Part shown: positions 49,044 to 56,606 of the stretch, one piece after another
Layout: every line of letters starts with the position of its first letter
Position numbering within the stretch: position 1 is the first letter of the stretch
From: a virus
IMG/VR virus record: IMGVR_UViG_3300021425_000027
Span: 1 to 64,000 of that record
DNA: 64,000 nucleotides
Strand: one strand, 5' to 3'
Made by a program: the position numbers and the translations under genes
Notes under the pieces: model-generated
Told to the model about the DNA's origin: nothing
Seen by the model: the letters and a program-made list of their open reading frames with translations, nothing else
Database searches by the model: none

Positions 49044-49979
49044 ATGAAAATATGTAAAATACTTTGGTCAACTAATAGGTTAGAATATTTAATACCTACA
49101 CTTCAGACATCTGATCAATTTATAGATTGGGGTGATCATGAAGTGGATGGTATATTTATTGATGATATGCCAACCGATAGGAGCGATGAAACTCTTAAAT
49201 TTTTGGCAGAATCTTATGGGTATAATTACGTAAAATTGCATGAAAAAAATCAAGGTCTAGCCCATTCATGGGAAGAGTCTATTGACATATTAAATAGCAT
49301 TGAAAAAGATTATGATTTTATATGGCACCAAGAAGATGATCTAATTATTAATGATCATATTAAGATAGATGATCTTATAAAATATTTAAATGAAAATGAT
49401 TGGTGTTTACAAGTAGACTTGGCATATCAACTTGATTGGTATGAGTGCTTTGGGCATCGTAAAATTACAGATTTACCTTTAGATAAATGGAATGACTTTT
49501 ATTCAATATCAGCAAATTACTTTGGTGATTGTACGTTTGATACCTCATTTTCATTAACTAAAGCTAGTCATTATTTAAATGCAGTTAAGGCATGGAAGGA
49601 AGGATCTATACCTGAATTGGTAGATCTGGGTAATGAGAACACTACAGTTATAAGAGATAAGATATTTTGTGAAGGGTCTTTATGGGCTGTAATTGATGTT
49701 TACAATAACATTTATAATAATGGAAGTAAAAATGAAAAACATTGGGCTGTTTCATTTTATAGTAAGGATAAAAAGAATTACATAGAGCATGTTGGAGAAT
49801 GGTCTTGGGGACAAAGAATGCCACCAGAAACGGTTAATGAGAAGATTAATGCATTAGAAAAAAATCCGGATATTTGGAGTAATGGGGATAAGTATCAAAT
49901 AGAAAAAATGAAGGAGATGATGGATGATCCTAATAAAAAAATATCATCTCGTACTTGGGAAAGATTGGACAATTCTTAA
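49044..49979 (+). CDS. Glycosyltransferase family 2-like protein
   Basis: 311 residues. ILWSTNRLEYLIPTLQ is a GT-A-like first strand, VKLHEKNQGLAHSWEES the acceptor/donor helix, and FIWHQEDDLIINDHI the DxD-type metal site (EDD). Starts three bases after RNase H, an odd place for a glycan enzyme, and is more A/T-rich than its neighbours. Probably acquired separately from the main sugar island. Substrates unknown. Confidence 0.7.
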   Translation: MKICKILWSTNRLEYLIPTLQTSDQFIDWGDHEVDGIFIDDMPTDRSDETLKFLAESYGYNYVKLHEKNQGLAHSWEESIDILNSIEKDYDFIWHQEDDLIINDHIKIDDLIKYLNENDWCLQVDLAYQLDWYECFGHRKITDLPLDKWNDFYSISANYFGDCTFDTSFSLTKASHYLNAVKAWKEGSIPELVDLGNENTTVIRDKIFCEGSLWAVIDVYNNIYNNGSKNEKHWAVSFYSKDKKNYIEHVGEWSWGQRMPPETVNEKINALEKNPDIWSNGDKYQIEKMKEMMDDPNKKISSRTWERLDNS

Positions 49980-50000
49980 AACAATTTAAACAGTTACTCA

Positions 50001-50008
50001 TATAAATA
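50001..50008 (+). promoter_or_regulatory. Late promoter motif TATAAATA
   Basis: Perfect T4 late element 12 bases before the gene at 50021, in a 41-base gap. Confidence 0.45.
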
Positions 50009-50020
50009 TAAAATAGGTTA

Positions 50021-50437
50021 ATGAAATTATTTGATTACATAAAGGTTTTATTTGGTAAGGATGTGAATTGGGATAAGTTATCTAATTATGATAAATCTAA
50101 AAATTCATTTATGACTAATAGATTTATGAGTATTAAGTTTCCAGTACAAGCTAATTTATTTAATACTCTCAAAATTGATCCGGTTGGCCAAGCAGAAGCA
50201 TGGCGATTAGTTTCCTCTAAATTTAATAGGGTACCTGGATTTATCTATACCAAAGTTAAGAAGTCCCCAAAGCAAAAGGCAAAAGAATGGAATCCCAACC
50301 CTAAGGCAAAAGAATTATATATGAAGCTTAACGAAATTGGAGAAAGGGAATATAGGGAAGCTTTAAAATATAACCCATCATTAATTCAGTCCTCGATAGA
50401 TATATTAGAAAAACAGATGGGAAGTGATGCTAATTGA
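50021..50437 (+). CDS. Possible clamp loader small subunit (gp62-like)
   Basis: 138 residues. WDKLSNYDKSKNSFMTNRFMSIKFPVQANLFNTLKIDP and FIYTKVKK recall the NPYMxNRxLSM core of phage clamp-loader subunit A as I remember it. T4 gp62 is longer (187). The separation from gp44 (2.4 kb) is not unusual for this genome. A hypothetical protein is the alternative. It overlaps the next gene by 11 bases. Confidence 0.5.
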   Translation: MKLFDYIKVLFGKDVNWDKLSNYDKSKNSFMTNRFMSIKFPVQANLFNTLKIDPVGQAEAWRLVSSKFNRVPGFIYTKVKKSPKQKAKEWNPNPKAKELYMKLNEIGEREYREALKYNPSLIQSSIDILEKQMGSDAN

Positions 50438-51098
50438 TAATACCTTTGAGTTAGGAATACCAACTCATATTTCTTTTGTCCTGTTTAAGTATGATTACTT
50501 TGATAGTATAATCATTAGTAGAGTAAAAAAAGAGTGTAAGAATTTCAACCTATCAAAAGATGGTAATGAATATACTGTTAAAGTATCTTCTTTTCTTAAT
50601 GCCATAAAAACAAGTAAGCGGTTACGTACTGAAATAGAAAAAACTGAAAACTCTGGTTTTTTACCAAACCCATCTCTTAAGCCTAATTCTATTTACTTTT
50701 TGTGGTCAATTTTTAAAAGATTGGAAAACATTCAATTTTTAACTTTTACTGTAAATAGTGATAAAAAATATACTCGTCTCATTAAGAATGGCAATGGTGC
50801 GTACGTTCTTAGTTTTCATTTTAACATCGTTGAAGGTATTTTTGATTTAACTCATCTTCTCTCTAGGGAAGAATTGGATGAATTCAATAAAACGCTTATT
50901 GACTTTAAGATTCTAAAAAATAAATATCTTGAAAGAAAGCCTTACTTTTATATGAAAGCCACGGCTATAATAGATATTTTATCTTCTATGGAAATTCAAG
51001 GAAAACTAGATATGCTTAGTATAATAGATCACATTGACCCTAAGTTAGAAGAAGACGATCCAACTTTAATTGTAAAAACCGACTATACTCCGTATTAA
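50427..51098 (+). CDS. Hypothetical protein
   Basis: 223 residues from ATG 50427 (GTG 50424 is an alternative). Mixed alpha/beta composition, no recognisable motif. Overlaps both neighbours by 1-11 bases, so it is co-translated with the possible gp62 and the methyltransferase-like gene. Not recognised. Confidence 0.6.
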   Translation: MLIDNTFELGIPTHISFVLFKYDYFDSIIISRVKKECKNFNLSKDGNEYTVKVSSFLNAIKTSKRLRTEIEKTENSGFLPNPSLKPNSIYFLWSIFKRLENIQFLTFTVNSDKKYTRLIKNGNGAYVLSFHFNIVEGIFDLTHLLSREELDEFNKTLIDFKILKNKYLERKPYFYMKATAIIDILSSMEIQGKLDMLSIIDHIDPKLEEDDPTLIVKTDYTPY

Positions 51099-51619
51099 TG
51101 ATAAAGAGAGAGGTTTATACATTTAATGGAATTTCTGAATTACCTAATATTTCATGGCACATTTTCTTTAGTAAATCGGTAATAGGAAAGGATTACGAGA
51201 TTTTATGGAATACTGATACCAAGGAATTGATGATGTCCAATACTGAATTTGAATGGGATACTAATAAATTTTTCTTTGATTCCATTTTTAGTGGGTGTAA
51301 AATTTTATCAATAGGATACGGTATAGGTTTTATCAATAATATAGTTAGAAAAAGAAATGCCCATTTAACCGTAATTGAAAAGGATCAGCGTGTTATTGAT
51401 TTAGAGAAAGATAACATTGATGACATTAGAATTATAATTGGAGATGGGCACACCCTTAATTATAATGATTTGTTTACTACTGAAAAATTTGATATAGTAT
51501 ATTGGGATCCTTCTGGTGGTAATGAAAATTTAGCCATACCTTTTGATCAACTGGAACTTATTTTAAAGCCTGAAGGAAAGCTCATACTCTGGACAAATGG
51601 TGGGTCATTAGAAAAATAG
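51098..51619 (+). CDS. Methyltransferase-like Rossmann protein
   Basis: 173 residues. ILSIGYGIGFINNIV is motif I, LTVIEKDQRVIDL the acidic strand, and FDIVYWDPSGGNENLAI motif IV. The order resembles spermidine synthase/SAM methyltransferase folds. With no N-terminal domain it is small. It might use SAM or decarboxylated SAM, and the target is unknown. It overlaps the preceding stop by one base. Confidence 0.6.
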   Translation: MIKREVYTFNGISELPNISWHIFFSKSVIGKDYEILWNTDTKELMMSNTEFEWDTNKFFFDSIFSGCKILSIGYGIGFINNIVRKRNAHLTVIEKDQRVIDLEKDNIDDIRIIIGDGHTLNYNDLFTTEKFDIVYWDPSGGNENLAIPFDQLELILKPEGKLILWTNGGSLEK

Positions 51620-51621
51620 AA

Positions 51622-51629
51622 TATATAAA
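51622..51629 (+). promoter_or_regulatory. Late-type promoter motif GAATATATAAA
   Basis: TATATAAA 16 bases before the holin-like gene. Confidence 0.5.
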
Positions 51630-51645
51630 CAAATAATGTTTGTAT

Positions 51646-51900
51646 ATGAAAAAGATAATTAACTGGGTTAGTGGCCTTCTTAAAGATGAAAAGGGTACAC
51701 CTTCATCCAAGAGATTTATTGGAATAGTTGCAGGTCTATCTTTATGTATAGCTTTATTCATCAATCTTTATACAGAGCAACCAGTAGAGCCTACTATAGT
51801 TAATGCTGTCGCTGCAATATGTGTTGGCGGATTAGGTTTAGCATCAGCAGATAAAATCTGGGCAAAAAGAGCTAAGGGTGATCATCAAATAAATTCATAA
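51646..51900 (+). CDS. Holin-like small membrane protein
   Basis: 84 residues from ATG 51646. Two hydrophobic segments (FIGIVAGLSLCIALFINLY and about residues 52-70) separated by a short polar loop. Basic N-terminus and Lys/Arg-rich C-terminus. Size, two membrane helices and late promoter motif fit a class II holin. The neighbouring genes are structural, and no endolysin is seen nearby. Another small membrane protein is possible. Confidence 0.55.
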   Translation: MKKIINWVSGLLKDEKGTPSSKRFIGIVAGLSLCIALFINLYTEQPVEPTIVNAVAAICVGGLGLASADKIWAKRAKGDHQINS

Positions 51901-51903
51901 TTA

Positions 51904-53859
51904 ATGGCGGTTAACGGAACTACGACAAATGCTAATGGCGATGCTATATTAATTAGCTTACAAGAACCTTATAAAAATGTAGTTGAAGTATTAGGATATA
52001 CTGATGTTACTAAAGGGGAAAATACTAGTGTTTATTTTAATAAGCAATTTAGGTGGGGAACGGATGGTGTTACATATTCAGATTATATAACTCTTAGTAA
52101 TGCGAATCTAGAAGCTTTATTGTTAGATCCAAATAAACCGTTTTGGGTACAGTATAGGTATGAACAAGTGGGCGATGGCACATTAGAATTTGAATCCATA
52201 GCATTAGAATTGGTAACAGATGGTGGGGTTATATGTAGAGTTCCACAAGTAGAGTGTGGGGCTGAAGGCTGCGTAGGGGTCCCAAATTTAGTTGTTGATT
52301 GTTGCGGAGAATCTTGGAATCCTTATGATTTGAGTAGAGCATCTGCTATGTATGATCAACTGTCAGCTGTCACTTCTAATCTTTTTGGTTTTTGTGTAGA
52401 TTACTTTAAGACAAAAGCTGACCAAAGAAGTAGAGATGTTATTCTTAAAGAGTATTCATTATTTAATGTAATTTCCGACGCAGAAGTAAAAATTCTTATT
52501 CCAGATAATGAATTACCTACTAGGGAGATTCAGTTTAATCCTATGATGATGGATTTTCCTGTTCAATTTGAAGTACATATTGTAAAATCTGCATTTGAGG
52601 CAGTCTTTGGTGTAGGCGCTAAACCAGAAATGAGAGACTATTTATATTTTAAACAGTATATGAATAGAATGTATGAAGTTGATGCTATAGCCGAAGCTGA
52701 TGACTTTCTTTATAGCGGTTCTTATTGGAGAGTAAGTCTTGTACCGTATCAGCAAAGAACTGCTGTTGGTTTTGACAATACTATAGAAGGTAAGAATGCT
52801 GAAGCTGATACCAAATCATTAGTTTCTGATTTAAGTAAATTTAAAGAAGAAAGAGAAGACGAATTTAGAGATGTTAGAAAACCTAATCAATATAATACAA
52901 TAGGAAGTCTATGTAATGATTATGTAAGAAGAGTATTAGATAAGAGATTAATTATTAAAGAAGAGAATGTTTATAATGAATGGACTATTATATCAAAATA
53001 CCATTACAAATTAAATTCTATGAAAACTAGAGAAGAGGCTATAGAATATAGATATGATGATGGGTGGTCTAAAGAAGAAGATAGGGCATTTACTTTTTGG
53101 GCAAGACCTCAGTATAAATCACCTATAGGAACTAATGTATTAATTCTTTCTATTGTAAATAAAGCTGGTAAAGTTCAATTTAATACTTCAAGTTTACCTG
53201 AGTTTGGTCAAGCCTTAAATGTAGGAGACTGGGTTTCCATAAGTGGTACGAAATCCTATAATGGGATATCAAAGATAATTGAAATAAATAATAATTCTAT
53301 TACTATAGATGAAGTATATGTTGATGACATAACAATAGGCACGCCTAAATTCAATAAAGAAACTAGTAATAACTTTATGGTTTATGAAAATTCTTTATTG
53401 CCTTCTACTCAGTTCGTGTCCTTGACATATACTCCAAATTGGTTTATTATGAAAGTTGGTGATGTGTATCACAAATGGAAATTAACCCAATCTCTAATTA
53501 AAGATAATTGGTATGCATTTGTTATCAATCTTAATGCTACATCAAAGCAGTTAAGTCTATATGTATATAGCACACCTGAAACATCAGGTTCAATTAATCC
53601 TAATTTTACATCTAAATTAACTAGAATATTTTATGAACCTAAAACCTACACGCCTATTACTATTGCAGATGATCTAAGTTGGAAGATTCTAGGTAGTCAG
53701 ACAGATTTAACTAATATTAGAATTTGGAAAAAGCCTATAGAAGAAGAATTGCAAAGTTTAATACTTAGTCAATATGTAGTTAAGGATACTCATTTAACTT
53801 TATTATTAGATAACGCATCTCCTGAACTGTTATTACAGACAGTTTCGGATGCCCGTTAA
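51904..53859 (+). CDS. Large virion structural protein with LamG-like C-terminal domain
   Basis: 651 residues. The N-terminal 200 residues have several cysteines (GGVICRVPQVECGAEGC, VDCCGESWNPYDLSRAS). The C-terminal 250 look like a concanavalin/LamG-type jelly roll (RAFTFWARPQYKSPIG, NNFMVYENSLL, DNWYAFVINLNATSKQLSLYVY, NIRIWKKPI). Such domains bind glycans. Its place between the holin and terminase genes under late control suggests a neck, whisker or baseplate-surface protein. I cannot match it to a T4 gene. Confidence 0.65.
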   Translation: MAVNGTTTNANGDAILISLQEPYKNVVEVLGYTDVTKGENTSVYFNKQFRWGTDGVTYSDYITLSNANLEALLLDPNKPFWVQYRYEQVGDGTLEFESIALELVTDGGVICRVPQVECGAEGCVGVPNLVVDCCGESWNPYDLSRASAMYDQLSAVTSNLFGFCVDYFKTKADQRSRDVILKEYSLFNVISDAEVKILIPDNELPTREIQFNPMMMDFPVQFEVHIVKSAFEAVFGVGAKPEMRDYLYFKQYMNRMYEVDAIAEADDFLYSGSYWRVSLVPYQQRTAVGFDNTIEGKNAEADTKSLVSDLSKFKEEREDEFRDVRKPNQYNTIGSLCNDYVRRVLDKRLIIKEENVYNEWTIISKYHYKLNSMKTREEAIEYRYDDGWSKEEDRAFTFWARPQYKSPIGTNVLILSIVNKAGKVQFNTSSLPEFGQALNVGDWVSISGTKSYNGISKIIEINNNSITIDEVYVDDITIGTPKFNKETSNNFMVYENSLLPSTQFVSLTYTPNWFIMKVGDVYHKWKLTQSLIKDNWYAFVINLNATSKQLSLYVYSTPETSGSINPNFTSKLTRIFYEPKTYTPITIADDLSWKILGSQTDLTNIRIWKKPIEEELQSLILSQYVVKDTHLTLLLDNASPELLLQTVSDAR

Positions 53860-53866
53860 CTTGGAA

Positions 53867-53874
53867 TATATAAT
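53867..53874 (+). promoter_or_regulatory. Late-type promoter motif GAATATATAAT
   Basis: TATATAAT, preceded by GAA, 15 bases before the terminase small subunit candidate. Confidence 0.45.
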
Positions 53875-53889
53875 ACAAATTTAGTATTA

Positions 53890-54504
53890 ATGGAAGAAAA
53901 TTCAAAAGATCGCTTTAGGGATAGTATCGGAGACTTACTTAATGATTTACCGGATGAGGTGCCAGGTTTAGATGATACTCCGCAATTACCTAAAGTTAAC
54001 CCAAGAATAGAAGGTACGCAGGAAGTTGCTTTAACTAAGGCAAAGGGAAAGGCTAAAAAAGTAATGAGTAGCTTGCTTAAATTTTATTTAAGTGAAGAAA
54101 TTATTGCAGAACATGAATACATTCAAGCAAAAGCATCATTAGATGAATATGCACTAGGGATGCTAATTAGACAAATGGAGAATAGCGAAATTGCTATTTC
54201 TACATTGATGGATACTATTAATGAAGGGGATGTTTCCCCTCGTATGTTTGAAGTACTTAGTGATTTACAAAGAACTTTGTTAGATATTATTAAAAGTCAA
54301 ACAATGTATATGGTAGCCATAGAGGAAAATGCTAAAAAGACTTCACGAGACATTGATGTTTATCATGGCAGTCCAGAAGGAGATTCAAGAAATAAATCTA
54401 CAGGTCTAAAATCTAGAGGTACTAAAGATTTAATGAGAGCATTACAGGAAACAATTAATGAAGAAGATATACAAGATGTCGAAGAAGATGAAGATGAAGA
54501 ATGA
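53890..54504 (+). CDS. Probable terminase small subunit (gp16-like)
   Basis: 204 residues, acidic at both ends with a helical, coiled-coil centre (residues 50-130), like T4 gp16 (164), which forms a ring that loads DNA onto gp17. The assignment rests mainly on position just before gp17 and on this layout, because small terminases are poorly conserved. It overlaps the GroES-like gene by 11 bases. Confidence 0.6.
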   Translation: MEENSKDRFRDSIGDLLNDLPDEVPGLDDTPQLPKVNPRIEGTQEVALTKAKGKAKKVMSSLLKFYLSEEIIAEHEYIQAKASLDEYALGMLIRQMENSEIAISTLMDTINEGDVSPRMFEVLSDLQRTLLDIIKSQTMYMVAIEENAKKTSRDIDVYHGSPEGDSRNKSTGLKSRGTKDLMRALQETINEEDIQDVEEDEDEE

Positions 54505-54760
54505 TTACATTCTAACTGAAGAAATACCACAAGAAACTAAAACTAAGAGTGGGTTGTGGATCCCTGAAGAAAAGTATAATCGTAAAGCATTAGTGATAGA
54601 AGCACCAGAAGGTTTAGAAGTTAAAAAGGGGGATAAGATAATAAAAACAATAGGCAAAGGAACGGAGTATACCTTTAATGATAAGAAATATGAAATCTTA
54701 CATATAAACCACGTTTTAGCCGTAATAACAGAAGATGCCACAGAAACCTCAAGCACCTAG
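54494..54760 (+). CDS. GroES-like co-chaperonin (gp31-type)
   Basis: 88 residues from ATG 54494 (ATG 54488 adds two). NDYILTEEIPQETKTKSGLWIPEEKYNRKALVIEAPEG and KKGDKIIKTIGK followed by YEILHINHVLAVI follow the Cpn10 strand order, including the mobile-loop region and the final strand. T4 gp31 replaces host GroES to fold its large capsid protein. This one lies, unusually, between the two terminase genes, overlapping gp17 by 26 bases. The capsid protein at 42368 is the obvious client. Confidence 0.75.
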   Translation: MKNDYILTEEIPQETKTKSGLWIPEEKYNRKALVIEAPEGLEVKKGDKIIKTIGKGTEYTFNDKKYEILHINHVLAVITEDATETSST

Positions 54761-56552
54761 TGCAGGATTTGAATTTACTATAGGTAAAGCCCAACAGTCT
54801 TTTTCATGGACTAGTGAAAAGGTAGAACAGCTTATGCTTGCTCTTGAGGAAGGTTATAAGCCGAAGTCAACTCCATTTTATGAAGGTAATCCTAATTTAA
54901 GAAAGGGGAATATTGTATATCAGTATACCTCACACGAATTAAAGGAAATCAAAAAATGCGCAACTGATATAGTATATTTTGCAAATACCTATTGTACTGT
55001 AATGACTGATCACGGTTTACAGACAATTGAATTAAGACCTTATCAGGAGGATATGTTAAGGCAATTTCAAGCAGAGAGATTTAATATTTGTTTGGCAAGT
55101 AGGCAGGTTGGTAAAACAATATGTTCTTCAATTTTTATTGCATGGTATGTTCTTTTTAACTTTGATAAGAATGCATTAGTACTTTCAAACAAAGGTGCAA
55201 CTACAAGAGAGATTATTGATAAAGGAAAAACTATCTTGGAGCATTTACCTTTCTTTCTAAAACCAGGCGTTCTTAAATGGGATGTATTTAATTCTAAATT
55301 TGATAATGGCTGTAGAATAATTGGTCAAACTACAACTAAGAAAGCGGCAATTGGTTTTACTATTCACTTATTGTTCATGGATGAGTTTGCTCACATACCC
55401 CAAAACTTTGTAGAAACCTTTTATGAAAACGTATATCCTACAGTATCTGCTTCTTCAAACTCAAAGGTTATTATTACTAGTACACCTAATGGGTTCAATA
55501 AGTTTTATGACATCTATTCGGCTGCCGAATCTGGTTTAAGTGAATATACCCCATTTAGGGTTGATTGGTGGGATGTCCCTGGTAGAGATGAAGCATGGAT
55601 GCGACAAGAAGTTGCTAATTTAGGAAGTGAGGAAGCATTTAATAGACAATATGGAAATCAATTTATTGCAAGCTCATCTCTTTTGCTAGGCGCGGACAGT
55701 CTTAAAAAATTAACCGAAAATCAAATTGAATTTGTTCACCGTGAAATGGTAGAATTTGAAGATGAAGACGTTAACTATGACGGTTTACTTTGGGATCCAA
55801 ACTTTAATTTAGAAGAGTGTGAAGAAGACACTAACTATTGGTGTTTTTCGGTTGATATTGCTGAAGGTACTGGTGGTGATTATTCTATTATTAATATCTT
55901 TAAAGTAGAAATCATGGATGAGAAGGATTGGTCAAAAGTATCATCACCTGGTAGTTTTATTGATTTTTATAGAATTAGACAAGTTGGTAGATTTAGAAGT
56001 AATGAGCATACTATTGAAGAATTTGCAAAGTCTCTTTACATTTTAGCATATGATATTTTCAACTCGGAAAATGTAAAACTAATCATAGAATGGAATTTAT
56101 TTGGTGGTGAATTAATAAAAAGGTTAGAAACCGTATTTCCACAAAGAAATGATTTTGATGAAGAGGCTGTTGTAAAATTTAAACACCGTATAGATGCAAG
56201 GACAAAACAATTTGGATTAAAAGTTAAAAAAGATAATAAGCCAATATTCTGTCAAAATTTTAAAAAGTACATAGCACAGAATAAGATAATAATAAAGGAT
56301 AAGAATACTGTATATGAAGCTTCAACTTTTGGTAAAATGCCAAACGGTTCATATGCAGGGCAGTTAGGACATGATGATTTAATAATGACATGTATTAATA
56401 GTTCTGAATTCTTTTTTACATTAGATTTTTCTGATTTTGCTGAAGAGATTCATGATGAGATAGATCAAATTATTCAAGATAAGATTGATGTTATCTTAGA
56501 GCGAGACGCAAAGGGAGGACAACTGAATTTTGATATCTACGACCTGGTATAA
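54735..56552 (+). CDS. gp17: Terminase large subunit (gp17-like)
   Basis: 605 residues (T4 gp17 610). Walker A-like ASRQVGKT near residue 122, Walker B LLFMDEFAHI near 213, coupling motif STPNG, and the nuclease domain with SVDIAEGTGGDYS, EWNLFGG and GHDDLIM. It cuts concatemers and pumps DNA into the prohead through the portal. Starts inside the end of the GroES-like gene. Confidence 0.95.
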   Translation: MPQKPQAPSAGFEFTIGKAQQSFSWTSEKVEQLMLALEEGYKPKSTPFYEGNPNLRKGNIVYQYTSHELKEIKKCATDIVYFANTYCTVMTDHGLQTIELRPYQEDMLRQFQAERFNICLASRQVGKTICSSIFIAWYVLFNFDKNALVLSNKGATTREIIDKGKTILEHLPFFLKPGVLKWDVFNSKFDNGCRIIGQTTTKKAAIGFTIHLLFMDEFAHIPQNFVETFYENVYPTVSASSNSKVIITSTPNGFNKFYDIYSAAESGLSEYTPFRVDWWDVPGRDEAWMRQEVANLGSEEAFNRQYGNQFIASSSLLLGADSLKKLTENQIEFVHREMVEFEDEDVNYDGLLWDPNFNLEECEEDTNYWCFSVDIAEGTGGDYSIINIFKVEIMDEKDWSKVSSPGSFIDFYRIRQVGRFRSNEHTIEEFAKSLYILAYDIFNSENVKLIIEWNLFGGELIKRLETVFPQRNDFDEEAVVKFKHRIDARTKQFGLKVKKDNKPIFCQNFKKYIAQNKIIIKDKNTVYEASTFGKMPNGSYAGQLGHDDLIMTCINSSEFFFTLDFSDFAEEIHDEIDQIIQDKIDVILERDAKGGQLNFDIYDLV

Positions 56553-56571
56553 AAAGTTATAGGTTGGTGGA

Positions 56572-56579
56572 TATATAAA
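56572..56579 (+). promoter_or_regulatory. Late-type promoter motif GATATATAAA
   Basis: TATATAAA 27 bases before the sheath gene, followed by an A-rich leader. Confidence 0.5.
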
Positions 56580-56606
56580 AAAAGCAAATAAAAAAAATAA
56601 TATAAG

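Noticed and set aside
53890-56552. GroES-like frame as a shadow of the terminase genes
   Set aside because: Rejected as a shadow: its strand order and GLWIP, GDKI motifs are typical Cpn10 and most of its length is not overlapped.
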